Shown here in pieces: positions 26,323 to 35,251 of a DNA stretch of 57,856 bases. Made by a program: the position numbers and the translations under genes. This DNA is from DAIPXZ01 sp036782995 (GTDB lineage: Bacteria; Bacillota; Clostridia; Saccharofermentanales; Saccharofermentanaceae): assembly GCA_036782995.1 (NCBI GenBank), contig DAIPXZ010000008.1:1-57856 (forward strand), read 5' to 3'. Numbering within the stretch: position 1 is the first letter of the stretch; each line of letters begins with the position of its first letter. Under the pieces are notes generated by a model. The model saw nothing but the letters and a program-made list of their open reading frames with translations, was not told where the DNA came from and ran no database searches.

Positions 26323-27099
26323 GTGACAAATAAACAAGCCAAGAACACCCCATTTATTCAAGGATTCAAAGATGGAATACCGATTTGCTTAGGCTATTTT
26401 TCAGTAGCCTTCGCATTTGGTATTTTTTCTGTTGGGCAAGGCCTTTATGTTTGGCAGACTATACTCGTTTCCATGGCAAATATTACGAGCGCAGGGCAGC
26501 TCGCGGGTGTCCCGATTATGACAATGGGGTTACCACTCGTGAATATGGCATTGTCGCAATTTGTCATTAACTTACGATATGCACTCATGTCGATATCACT
26601 CTCACAAAAAGTCGATTCGTCGGTGCGTACAATTGATCGGCTGATTATCTCTTTTGTGAACACGGATGAGGTCTTCGCTGTTGCGTTCAGTCAAAAGCAA
26701 AAGCTAAGTCGTTACTATCTTTATGGGCTCATTCTTATGCCATATATCGGATGGTCGGGCGGAACGACCTTGGGCGCATTGGCTGGCAATATTTTGCCCG
26801 TACGCGTGATTAGTGCCTTGAGTATTGCTCTTTACGCCATGTTTATTGCTATCGTGCTTCCTCCGGCAAAGAAAAATAGGGCCGTACTCTTTGTCGTCAT
26901 TATTGCAGCAGGATTATCGATCATGTTCCGTTATTTACCATTGCTGAATCAAGTATCGGGAAGCATCGCATGCCTCATTTGTGCTGTTGCGGCCAGTGCG
27001 ATTATGGCCATCCTTTCACCGATTCGTATTGCTGAAGCAGACACAAATTCGGATAGAACAAATCATACGTCTTCTACATCGACGAAGGGGGTAAACTAA
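26323..27099 (+). CDS. azlC: AzlC branched-chain amino-acid exporter subunit
   Basis: 258 residues from a GTG at 26323; a TTG at 26293 inside galM is also in frame, and the ribosome site is weak for both, so the exact start is uncertain. AzlC is the large integral-membrane subunit of the AzlCD exporter of leucine, isoleucine and valine. The N-terminal FIQGFKDGIPICLGYFSVAFAFGI is characteristic, and the rest is a series of hydrophobic segments including GWSGGTTLGALAGN. The gene overlaps azlD by 1 nt (TAATG). It starts 2 nt after galM, so it may be read from the galM promoter. Confidence 0.9.
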   Translation: MTNKQAKNTPFIQGFKDGIPICLGYFSVAFAFGIFSVGQGLYVWQTILVSMANITSAGQLAGVPIMTMGLPLVNMALSQFVINLRYALMSISLSQKVDSSVRTIDRLIISFVNTDEVFAVAFSQKQKLSRYYLYGLILMPYIGWSGGTTLGALAGNILPVRVISALSIALYAMFIAIVLPPAKKNRAVLFVVIIAAGLSIMFRYLPLLNQVSGSIACLICAVAASAIMAILSPIRIAEADTNSDRTNHTSSTSTKGVN

Positions 27100-27413
27100 T
27101 GCAAGACATTACTTCTTTCTTCATATATCTGGCCATCATGGGTGGTGTTACCTACATGATTCGCATGATTCCATTTGTGTTGTGTAAGGAGAAAATCAAG
27201 AGCCGCTTTTTGAATTCATTTCTGTATTACATCCCGTATGCGGTGTTAACGGCAATGACAATTCCGGCAATCTTCTATTCGACAGCATCCGTATATTCGG
27301 CACTCGCAGGCATGGTGGTCGCATGTATACTTTCCTATTTTGAGAAGCATTTGCTGCCAGTTGCCGCAGGAGCTTGTCTTACCGTTTTTGTCGTCGAGCT
27401 TTTTCTCTTGTGA
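27099..27413 (+). CDS. azlD: AzlD branched-chain amino-acid exporter subunit
   Basis: 104 residues with about four transmembrane helices and the family element YMIRMIPFVLCKEKIKSRF near 19-37 followed by SFLYYIPYAVLTAMTIPAI. AzlD is the small partner of AzlC. The start codon overlaps the azlC stop, the usual arrangement. The pair could relieve excess branched-chain amino acids made by the leu/ilv genes 6 kb upstream. Confidence 0.92.
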   Translation: MQDITSFFIYLAIMGGVTYMIRMIPFVLCKEKIKSRFLNSFLYYIPYAVLTAMTIPAIFYSTASVYSALAGMVVACILSYFEKHLLPVAAGACLTVFVVELFLL

Positions 27414-27436
27414 AAAATTGAAGGGTAGACTATCAT
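27408..27436 (+). promoter_or_regulatory. Candidate promoter for kinase-thioesterase genes
   Basis: TTGTGA (27408-27413), 17-nt spacer, TATCAT (27431-27436), 27 nt before the next start codon. Confidence 0.45.
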
Positions 27437-27462
27437 AAAAGAGTGTAAAAAAGGAGGCAACT

Positions 27463-27951
27463 ATGGCCAAATTAACATTACTTTGTGGGAAGATTTGTTC
27501 AGGAAAAACCACTTATGCCCAACAGCTCAAAAGAGAAAAAAATGCTGTGGTTCTTTCCGTAGATACATTAATGCGTCAGCTTTTTGAAGAGTGTCAAGGC
27601 GAAGTGAAACATCGCGAGAATGAGGCGCTTGTCAAGAAGTATCTATGGAGTATGGCCGAAGAAATCCTTTTTACCGGGACAAATGTCATCCTGGATTGGG
27701 GATTTTGGACGAAGGACGAGAGAGAAAGTGCCCGTGCCCATTGTATGGAATGGGATTTACCATATGAATTTCGATATGTAAAGGTCAGCGACAAGCAATG
27801 GGAGATGAATATCGATGCGCGAAACAGTGCCATTGAGGTTGGCATCTTGAATGAATACTATATTGATGACAAGATGAAATACATCCAAGGCGGTCGTTTT
27901 GAGGAACCGAAGGACAGCGAAATGGATGTGATTTATACTTATGAGGAATGA
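27463..27951 (+). CDS. AAA_33-type P-loop kinase-like protein
   Basis: 162 residues, start after AAAGGAGG. Walker A is CGKICSGKTT at about 8-17; VILDWGFWTKDER near 75-87 resembles the Walker B/lid region of small-molecule kinases of the AAA_33/zeta-toxin/chloramphenicol-phosphotransferase-like group. Such proteins phosphorylate small metabolites or antibiotics, or nucleic-acid ends; the substrate cannot be read here. No antitoxin-like gene is upstream, which argues against a toxin-antitoxin pair. The next gene overlaps its end by 11 nt. Confidence 0.75.
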   Translation: MAKLTLLCGKICSGKTTYAQQLKREKNAVVLSVDTLMRQLFEECQGEVKHRENEALVKKYLWSMAEEILFTGTNVILDWGFWTKDERESARAHCMEWDLPYEFRYVKVSDKQWEMNIDARNSAIEVGILNEYYIDDKMKYIQGGRFEEPKDSEMDVIYTYEE

Positions 27952-28366
27952 TATAGGAGACCAAGAAAAGCTTGATTATGCGAAGGTTTTCTTTCAGAAT
28001 GACCGATTTGCCACAGAAACTACGGGCATTACGATTGAAGCCGTAGATGACTGTTATGCACGATGTTCATTTCTTGTCGAGCAGAAGCATTTAAACGCCA
28101 ACAATGTTGTTATGGGCGGTGCAATCTTTACGCTCGCAGACTTTTGTTTTGCCGTCGCATCGAATATGTCGGGACAATCAACTGTATCTGTATCAAATAC
28201 GATATCCTATCTTCATCCAATGAACGGAAAAAAGTTGATTGCGGAAAGCGAATGCATCCGAAGAGGAAAGTCTGTTTGTTTTTATTGCATTCATATCGAA
28301 GATGAACTTCAAACGAAGATTGCAATTGTAAACGTGACTGGTTCAATTATTGGTAAAAGAGATTAA
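27941..28366 (+). CDS. PaaI-type hotdog thioesterase
   Basis: 141 residues of a single hotdog fold. The core LNANNVVMGGAIFTLADFCF near 48-67 corresponds to the family's HNxxGxxHGGxxxTLAD active-site loop, with the usual histidines replaced (N and M in place of H), and SNTISYLHPMNGKKLIAE follows. PaaI-type enzymes hydrolyse acyl-CoA thioesters; the substitutions in the loop leave catalysis less certain. It overlaps the kinase-like gene by 11 nt, so the two are co-translated. Confidence 0.78.
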   Translation: MRNDIGDQEKLDYAKVFFQNDRFATETTGITIEAVDDCYARCSFLVEQKHLNANNVVMGGAIFTLADFCFAVASNMSGQSTVSVSNTISYLHPMNGKKLIAESECIRRGKSVCFYCIHIEDELQTKIAIVNVTGSIIGKRD

Positions 28367-28384
28367 TCGCTATTGGAGGTACAT

Positions 28385-29305
28385 ATGTCTGATATCAAGC
28401 ATGATATTACTGAATTGATTGGAAATACTCCTTTATTGGAGCTTACAAACACAGAAGAGAGAATGGGACTTACGGCAAAGCTCTTGGCAAAGGTCGAGTT
28501 TTTGAATCCGGCGGGTAGTGTCAAGGACCGTGTGGCAATGACAATGATTAACGAGGCGGAAAAAGATGGAACGCTTCGGAAAGGCATGACCATAATAGAA
28601 CCGACAAGCGGAAATACAGGCATCGGACTCGCGGCTGTTGCAGCGGCAAAAGGATATCATGTCGTCCTCACAATGCCGGATACAATGAGTATTGAAAGAA
28701 GAAAACTGGCAGAAGCGTTCGGAGCAGAATGCGTACTCACCGAGGGCGCGCTTGGGATGATGGGGGCAATCGCTCGTGCAGAGGAACTTGTGAAAGAAAG
28801 AGCTCCTGCCATCATTGCCGGACAGTTTACAAACTCGGCAAATCCGCTCGCCCATTATCGCACGACCGGACCGGAAATCATGAAAGCGACCGACGGACAT
28901 GTCGATATATTTATCGCCGGTGTCGGTACTGGCGGAACGATTACAGGAACCGGCCGTTATCTTAAAGAACAGAATCCTAATGTTCGTATTATCGCTGTCG
29001 AGCCGAGCGACTCTCCGGTTCTTTCCGGAGGGAAAGCAGGTCCACATGCATTACAAGGTATTGGCGCGGGATTTGTTCCGAGCATATTGAATGTCGAGAT
29101 TATTGACGAGATTATTACCGTAACGAAAGAAGAAGCCTATACAATGATGCGTGATTTGGCAAAGACAGAAGGTCTGTTTGTAGGGGTGTCGAGCGGAGCG
29201 GCAGCACATGCTGCTGCAGTCGTAGCGGCAAGACCCGAAAATCGCGGAAAGAATGTTGTCGTACTTTTGCCGGATACGGGCGATCGTTACCTATCCATAC
29301 TCTGA
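28385..29305 (+). CDS. cysK: Cysteine synthase A (O-acetylserine sulfhydrylase)
   Basis: 306 residues from the ATG at 28385, 7 nt after GGAGG. This PLP enzyme makes cysteine from O-acetylserine and sulfide. The cofactor lysine is in NPAGSVKDRVAM near 37-48, the substrate loop PTSGNTGIGLA near 71-81, and the phosphate-binding GVGTGGTITGTGRYL near 177-191. The C-terminal SSGAAAHAA is typical. No cysE or sulfate genes are adjacent. It stands alone between the thioesterase and uvrB. Confidence 0.95.
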   Translation: MSDIKHDITELIGNTPLLELTNTEERMGLTAKLLAKVEFLNPAGSVKDRVAMTMINEAEKDGTLRKGMTIIEPTSGNTGIGLAAVAAAKGYHVVLTMPDTMSIERRKLAEAFGAECVLTEGALGMMGAIARAEELVKERAPAIIAGQFTNSANPLAHYRTTGPEIMKATDGHVDIFIAGVGTGGTITGTGRYLKEQNPNVRIIAVEPSDSPVLSGGKAGPHALQGIGAGFVPSILNVEIIDEIITVTKEEAYTMMRDLAKTEGLFVGVSSGAAAHAAAVVAARPENRGKNVVVLLPDTGDRYLSIL

Positions 29306-29344
29306 TACTTGTTCTTTTCCGTTCCGTTTCTTTGAAACCGAGTA

Positions 29345-29373
29345 TTGAACAAATGTTCGCTTTGCAGTACAAT
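29345..29373 (+). promoter_or_regulatory. uvrB promoter
   Basis: TTGAAC (29345-29350), 17-nt spacer, TACAAT (29368-29373), 21 nt before the uvrB start. The -35 box lies inside a LexA-like palindrome. Confidence 0.75.
29346..29359 (+). promoter_or_regulatory. LexA (SOS) box upstream of uvrB
   Basis: TGAACAAATGTTCG matches the Bacillus/Clostridium LexA consensus CGAAC-N4-GTTCG at all but the first base. It covers the -35 element, so bound LexA would block RNA polymerase. UvrB is a classic SOS gene, which supports the assignment. Confidence 0.8.
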
Positions 29374-29393
29374 ACTCCTATGAGGTGATTTTT

Positions 29394-31457
29394 ATGGATA
29401 TGGAGACGAGACGCGAACGTGTCAATCAGGCGAAAGGATATGAGGGTGAAGTAATTCCTTTTCGTATTCATTCGGATATGAAGCCGACGGGTGACCAGCC
29501 TCAGGCGATTGATAAATTAGTGGACGGCATCAATAAGGGTTATTCGGGACAGACGCTTTTGGGCGTTACCGGTTCGGGTAAGACTTTCACGATGGCGAAT
29601 ATTATTGAACGGACACAGCGTCCTGCTCTGATTATTGCGCACAATAAAACATTGGCGGCACAGCTGGCTGCTGAGTTTAAGGCATTCTTCCCTGAGAATG
29701 CAGTTGAGTTTTTCGTATCCTATTATGATTATTATCAGCCGGAAGCATATATTGCTTCAACGGACACTTTTATTGAGAAGGATTGCGCGATTAATGATGA
29801 GATTGACCGCATGAGACATTCTTGTACGAGTGCACTTTTGGAACGGAAGGATGTCATTGTGATTGCATCCGTATCCTGTATTTATGGCTTAGGTGACCCC
29901 GAGGATTATCGGGATTTGATGGTAAATTTGCGTCCCGGCATGCATAAGTCGAGAGAAGATGTTATTGATGAATTAGTGGCACTTCATTATGTTCGTAATG
30001 ATTATGAGATTACGCGTGGTGCGTTCCGTGTAAAGGGCGATACGCTGGATATTTTTCCTCCGTCTTCTGAAGAATTGTTAACTCGTGTTTCCTTCTTTGG
30101 CGATGAGATTGAGAAGATTACCGAGGTGCACTATTTGACTGGTAAGGTTATGTGGGCGAGAAATTTCGCAACCATTTATCCGGCATCTCATTATGCTACG
30201 ACAGATACTAAAATGAAGAATGCATTAGTGACGATTGAGAAGGAATTGGACGAGCGACTTACCGAGCTTCGTGATGAAGGAAAGATTATCGAAGCATATC
30301 GTCTCGAGCAACGAACACGATACGATATGGAGATGATGGCAGAGACTGGATTCTGTAAGGGTATCGAGAACTATTCGAGACATCTTTCGGCTCGTGAACC
30401 GGGTTCACCACCATATACTTTGTTGGATTTTTTTCCGGAAGATTATCTTCTGATGATTGATGAGTCTCACGTAACGGTCTCTCAAGTCGGCGCCATGTAT
30501 GCCGGTGACCGCTCGAGAAAGAATACCTTGGTGGATTACGGATTCCGACTTCCGTCGGCATTTGATAACCGCCCATTGAAGTTCGATGAGTTTGAGCAAC
30601 GAATGGGGCAGACTCTGTTTGTTTCTGCTACACCATCGACATATGAAGCTGAACACAGTGTGCAAACAGTCGAACAGATTATCCGTCCGACCGGTTTGGT
30701 CGATCCTGAAATTGCGATTCGTCCGGTCGAAGGACAGATTGAAGACATTATCTCGGAGATTCGTGCGACGACAGCGAAGCATGAACGTGCCTTGGTTTTG
30801 ACGCTAACGAAGAAGATGGCCGAGGATTTGACAGCATTCTTACGTGCAGAAGAGATTCGCGTGAAGTATTTGCATTCCGATATCGAGACTGTTGAACGCA
30901 TGAAGCTTCTCCGTGAGTTGCGGCAAGGACAATTTGATGTTTTAGTCGGTATTAACCTGTTACGTGAAGGTTTGGATTTGCCGGAAGTGTCCTTGTTAAT
31001 GATTCTGGACGCAGATAAAGAAGGATTCTTACGTTCAACTCGATCGTTAATTCAGATTATCGGACGTGCCGCCCGTAATGAACATGGACGTGTCATTTTA
31101 TATGCTGATAACGTGACAGATTCGATGTTTAAAGCCGTATCGGAAACGAATCGTCGCCGCGAAATTCAAAAGAAGTATAATGAAGAGCATGGTATCGTTC
31201 CACATACGATTATCAAGGAAGTACGTGATGTTTTGGAGACGATGGAAGAAGTAAGTTCAGAAGAAAAGATCGAGATGAAAGAGCTCGAAGGGCTTCTCAA
31301 TCAGAAAAAGACACATCTATCAAAGAAGGACTTGGAGAAGATACTCCCACGTCTTGAAAAAGATATGAAGGAAGCCGCAAAGAAACTCGATTTCGAAGAA
31401 GCAGCGAGACTTCGTGATTTAGCAGTTGTTGTAAGAGGAAAAATCAGCGACAATTAA
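29394..31457 (+). CDS. uvrB: UvrABC excinuclease subunit B
   Basis: 687 residues from the ATG at 29394, 6 nt after AGGTG; an upstream GTG at 29385 is part of that site. UvrB verifies DNA lesions and loads UvrC in nucleotide excision repair. Helicase motifs: GVTGSGKT near 57-64, the beta-hairpin YYDYYQPEAYI near 100, DESHVT near 350, and GINLLREGLDLPEVSL near 520. The C-terminal UVR domain (LEKDMKEAAKKLDFEEAARLRD) that contacts UvrC is intact. An SOS box precedes it, and dnaE starts 36 nt downstream with no terminator between. Confidence 0.97.
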   Translation: MDMETRRERVNQAKGYEGEVIPFRIHSDMKPTGDQPQAIDKLVDGINKGYSGQTLLGVTGSGKTFTMANIIERTQRPALIIAHNKTLAAQLAAEFKAFFPENAVEFFVSYYDYYQPEAYIASTDTFIEKDCAINDEIDRMRHSCTSALLERKDVIVIASVSCIYGLGDPEDYRDLMVNLRPGMHKSREDVIDELVALHYVRNDYEITRGAFRVKGDTLDIFPPSSEELLTRVSFFGDEIEKITEVHYLTGKVMWARNFATIYPASHYATTDTKMKNALVTIEKELDERLTELRDEGKIIEAYRLEQRTRYDMEMMAETGFCKGIENYSRHLSAREPGSPPYTLLDFFPEDYLLMIDESHVTVSQVGAMYAGDRSRKNTLVDYGFRLPSAFDNRPLKFDEFEQRMGQTLFVSATPSTYEAEHSVQTVEQIIRPTGLVDPEIAIRPVEGQIEDIISEIRATTAKHERALVLTLTKKMAEDLTAFLRAEEIRVKYLHSDIETVERMKLLRELRQGQFDVLVGINLLREGLDLPEVSLLMILDADKEGFLRSTRSLIQIIGRAARNEHGRVILYADNVTDSMFKAVSETNRRREIQKKYNEEHGIVPHTIIKEVRDVLETMEEVSSEEKIEMKELEGLLNQKKTHLSKKDLEKILPRLEKDMKEAAKKLDFEEAARLRDLAVVVRGKISDN

Positions 31458-31493
31458 GCCATGTTTGTATATCGGTCGGGAAGGAGGACGAAT

Positions 31494-34400
31494 ATGCCGG
31501 ATGACAATGAACTCCACGGTTTTACCCATTTGCATTTGCATACGGAATACAGCCTTCTCGATGGTGCAATTCGAATTAAGAGTATCGCCAAGCGATTAAA
31601 AGAACTCGGCATGTCTTCGTGTGCCATCACCGATCATGGCGTAATGTATGGTACCGTTGAATTCTATAAAGCATGCCAAGCCGAAGGAATTCATCCGATT
31701 ATCGGATGTGAATGCTATGTTGCACCACGCGGCCGTTTCCTAAAAGAGAATAATCAAGATCGTGATTCGTATCATCTGGTTCTTTTGGCGATGAATGATA
31801 TCGGACTAAAGAATTTGAATCGTCTGGTTTCTGCCGGATTCACGGAAGGATTCTACTATAAGCCGAGAATTGACCATGAACTAATTGAAAGGTATTCGGA
31901 GGGATTAATAGCTCTCTCGGCATGCCTTTCGGGTGAGATTCCCACCATGATATTGAATGGTGAATATGAGAATGCGAAGAACACCGCATTATGGTTTGAC
32001 CGCACTTTCGGCCGTGGACACTTCTATTTAGAGATTCAAAGCAACCAGATTCCCGAACAGGCGAAGGTAAATCAACATCTGATTCGATTGTCCAATGATA
32101 CAGGGATTCCGCTTGTCGCAACGAACGATTGCCATTACATGCTACGCGAAGATAGTAAGGCTCATGATGTTTTACTTTGTATGCAAACCGGAAAGAGTGT
32201 AAACGATCAAGATCGTATGCGCATGCCGACGGATGATTTCTATATTAAGTCAGAAGCAGAGATGCGTGAGTATTTCGCCAATATTCCTTCGGCAATCGAG
32301 AATACAACCATTATCGCAAGTATGTGCCATGCGGGATATACCTTTGATACCATTCACTTGCCTTCATATGAAGTTCCGCTCGAGTTTGCAGATCATGTGC
32401 AATATTTGCGCTACTTGTGTGATGAAGGATTAAACAAACGTTTGGCACAATGCAATGATGCCTCGAAGCGAAAGGAATATGAGGAGCGCGCCGAATATGA
32501 GTTGTCGGTTATCGTCGATATGGGATACACCGATTATTATTTGATTGTATGGGATTTTATCCACTATGCACGCACGCAATCGATTATGGTAGGGCCTGGC
32601 CGTGGCTCCGGTGCAGGTTCGCTAGTCGCATATTGTCTGGAAATCACAAACATCGATCCGATTCGCTATGGCTTGATTTTTGAGCGTTTCCTAAATAGTG
32701 AGCGTGTAAGCATGCCGGATTTCGATGTGGACTTTTGCTATGAACGTCGACCTGAGGTTATCGAGTATGTGACACAAAAGTATGGCGCAGATCGTGTTGC
32801 ACAGGTTATTTCGTTTGGCACATTGGCAGCGAAGGCCTGTGTTCGCGATGTGGCACGTGCTCTTGATGTTCCCTATCAGGAGACCGACCGAATAGCCAAG
32901 ATGATTCCGGGGGCTGTCGGCATTACGATTGAGAAGGCATTGTCACAATCGAAGGATTTGAAGGCATCTTATGAAGAATCAGAAACGACAAAGCGTGTGC
33001 TCGATACGGCGATGCTATTTGAAGGGATGCCGCGTCATGCGTCAACTCATGCGGCGGGCGTCGTCATCTCCAGCGGACCGCTTACCGACATCGCGCCGCT
33101 TGCGAAAAACGATGAATCGGTCGTAGTACAATTTGCCAAAACCAATTCCGAAGAAATCGGTTTGTTGAAGTTTGACTTCTTGGGGCTTCGTACTTTAACG
33201 GTAATGCGTGATACTGCGCAAATGGTATTTGATAATCAAGGCATTGTCATCGATTATGATGCTGTTCCACTTGATATACCAGAAATCTATGACATGATCA
33301 GTCGAGGGGAGACGGAAGGTGTGTTCCAACTCGAAAGCGCTGGTATGACGCAGTTCATGACCGATTTGCACCCGATGTCGATTGAGGATATTATCGCCGG
33401 TATTTCCTTGTTCCGTCCCGGTCCGATGGATCAGATTCCAAAATACGTGAAGGCGCGTCATGACAGATCATCCATCCTCTATGACCATCCCTTGTTAGAG
33501 CCGATTCTTAATATGACTTACGGCTGTATTGTTTACCAAGAACAGGTTATGCAAATCGTTCGCGACTTGGCAGGCTTTTCCATGGGACAGTCGGATAATA
33601 TTCGACGTGCCATGTCAAAGAAAAAAGCGTCGCTCATGGAACAATACCGGAAGATATTTCTTTATGGTGGTACGGATGAGAAGGGACGTGAGGTCGAAGG
33701 TGCGATTCGTCACGGTGTTCCCGAGAAAATTGCAGAGAAAATTTTCGATGATGTAACGCAATTTGCAGGTTATGCCTTTAACAAATCTCATGCAGCGGCA
33801 TATGCTGTTGTCGGTTATTATACGGCATATTTGAAATACTATTATCCGACTGAATTCATGGCAGCAATGCTAAACAGTTATTGTGGCAATCAAGCACAGT
33901 CGGCATGGTATTCGAATTGTGCTAAAAAGCTAGGTATTGCGATATTGCCTCCAGATGTGAATGAGAGCCACGTTCGCTTTTCAACAAAGAAAGAGCACGA
34001 GATTCGCATCGGTCTGTCTGCTGTTAAGAATGTCGGAGAAGGGGCGGTTCAACGCCTCGTTATCGAACGCGAAGTGAATGGCCCCTTTGTTTCCTTCGGT
34101 GATTTTCTACGCCGCATGGAGCCGTTAGATATCAACAAGAAGATGATTGAAAGTCTGATTTTGGCATCGGCTTTGGATGGTTTTGGAATCCCGCGTTCAC
34201 AAATGGTTGCGGCCTCTGACACCTATTTAACACAGCTATCCAACGAAAAGAAGAACACGATGGAAGGTCAAATATCACTCTTTTCCATTATGGAAGAAAA
34301 AGGTACCACACCTGCCGTTAATGAACCCATGTTGCCGAAGGTGAATGAATATCCATTACAAGAGAAGCTTGCCAAAGAAAAAGAAATGTTAGGTATGTAT

Positions 34401-35171
34401 ATTTCGGGGCATCCTCTTCAGGAGTACGACAAGGCAATTTCTAAGTACGCCAATACAAACAGCACTTCATTTATGACTTTACCAGGTGAAGACAATCCAT
34501 CTGGGCGAGTTCTTTCTGATAAAGAGTCGGTCATTATGGGTGGCTATATTGCGTCACGCACATCCAAAATTACGAAGAAAAATGAGAATATGGCTTACCT
34601 TACACTAGAGGATTTATTTGGTTCATATGAGGTCATTGTATTTCCTCGAACATTAGCTTCATATGGGGCGATCATAACCGAGTCGAAGGCATTATTGGTA
34701 CGTGGTCATGTGCAGCTTCGAGATGAAGAACCACCGAAGCTTATTGCCGACGATTTTGTGCCTCTTGCCAAAAACGGAGAAGACCAAATTCAGCTTCCGC
34801 CGCGTTATACGGGGCAGGGGAATCGAGACAGTAATCATTATGTGTCTTCTCGAAGTAAGACAGAAGCTGTTTCCGATTCCGTTTCAGAATCGATGAAGGT
34901 GACGTCCAATGCGCTCGAGTCGCAACAGAAACCGAAGGTGATCCATCAGAAAACAATTGCCATTCGTTATGTCGGCGACGAAAACGATACCGGATATGGA
35001 AGGCTTCTTTCCATGTTGCAGTATTTCCACGGAACTATGCCAGTGAAGGTATATATGGCAAAAACGAAAGCAATCATTCCACTCTCGTTGGATTATGCTA
35101 TTGATTGGACGCCAGAAGTGGCAGAAGAGTTGGGGAGAATGTGCGGAAAAGAAAACGTGGCGTTGTTATAA
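31494..35171 (+). CDS. dnaE: DNA polymerase III alpha subunit (DnaE)
   Basis: 1225 residues from the ATG at 31494, 8 nt after AAGGAGG. The N-terminal PHP domain starts with FTHLHLHTEYSLLDGAI. The polymerase core shows GPGRGSGAGSLVAYCL near 363 and MPDFDVDFCYERR near 408, the latter with two catalytic aspartates. The C-terminal OB fold lies near 1010-1090. The tail from about 1100 is a Ser/Lys/Gln-rich linker followed by a final conserved region. In Firmicutes DnaE works beside PolC, extending primers and assisting lagging-strand or lesion synthesis. The gene follows uvrB by 36 nt, and dnaE-pfkA adjacency is a recurrent Firmicutes order. Confidence 0.95.
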   Translation: MPDDNELHGFTHLHLHTEYSLLDGAIRIKSIAKRLKELGMSSCAITDHGVMYGTVEFYKACQAEGIHPIIGCECYVAPRGRFLKENNQDRDSYHLVLLAMNDIGLKNLNRLVSAGFTEGFYYKPRIDHELIERYSEGLIALSACLSGEIPTMILNGEYENAKNTALWFDRTFGRGHFYLEIQSNQIPEQAKVNQHLIRLSNDTGIPLVATNDCHYMLREDSKAHDVLLCMQTGKSVNDQDRMRMPTDDFYIKSEAEMREYFANIPSAIENTTIIASMCHAGYTFDTIHLPSYEVPLEFADHVQYLRYLCDEGLNKRLAQCNDASKRKEYEERAEYELSVIVDMGYTDYYLIVWDFIHYARTQSIMVGPGRGSGAGSLVAYCLEITNIDPIRYGLIFERFLNSERVSMPDFDVDFCYERRPEVIEYVTQKYGADRVAQVISFGTLAAKACVRDVARALDVPYQETDRIAKMIPGAVGITIEKALSQSKDLKASYEESETTKRVLDTAMLFEGMPRHASTHAAGVVISSGPLTDIAPLAKNDESVVVQFAKTNSEEIGLLKFDFLGLRTLTVMRDTAQMVFDNQGIVIDYDAVPLDIPEIYDMISRGETEGVFQLESAGMTQFMTDLHPMSIEDIIAGISLFRPGPMDQIPKYVKARHDRSSILYDHPLLEPILNMTYGCIVYQEQVMQIVRDLAGFSMGQSDNIRRAMSKKKASLMEQYRKIFLYGGTDEKGREVEGAIRHGVPEKIAEKIFDDVTQFAGYAFNKSHAAAYAVVGYYTAYLKYYYPTEFMAAMLNSYCGNQAQSAWYSNCAKKLGIAILPPDVNESHVRFSTKKEHEIRIGLSAVKNVGEGAVQRLVIEREVNGPFVSFGDFLRRMEPLDINKKMIESLILASALDGFGIPRSQMVAASDTYLTQLSNEKKNTMEGQISLFSIMEEKGTTPAVNEPMLPKVNEYPLQEKLAKEKEMLGMYISGHPLQEYDKAISKYANTNSTSFMTLPGEDNPSGRVLSDKESVIMGGYIASRTSKITKKNENMAYLTLEDLFGSYEVIVFPRTLASYGAIITESKALLVRGHVQLRDEEPPKLIADDFVPLAKNGEDQIQLPPRYTGQGNRDSNHYVSSRSKTEAVSDSVSESMKVTSNALESQQKPKVIHQKTIAIRYVGDENDTGYGRLLSMLQYFHGTMPVKVYMAKTKAIIPLSLDYAIDWTPEVAEELGRMCGKENVALL

Positions 35172-35191
35172 CCCTCGAATAAAGGTATAAT
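35163..35191 (+). promoter_or_regulatory. Promoter for pfkA
   Basis: TTGTTA (35163-35168), 17-nt spacer, perfect TATAAT (35186-35191), 60 nt before the pfkA start. It overlaps the dnaE stop codon. Confidence 0.75.
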
Positions 35192-35251
35192 GTTACATGA
35201 TTTTGCGATGCAAACAATGAAACATTTTTGTTCAATGAACAGGAGATAAAT

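Noticed and set aside
27463..28366. Toxin-antitoxin pair (zeta-toxin-like kinase plus partner)
   Set aside because: The partner is a hotdog thioesterase rather than an antitoxin, and the kinase-like protein lacks obvious zeta-specific features. Small metabolite kinase is the simpler reading.
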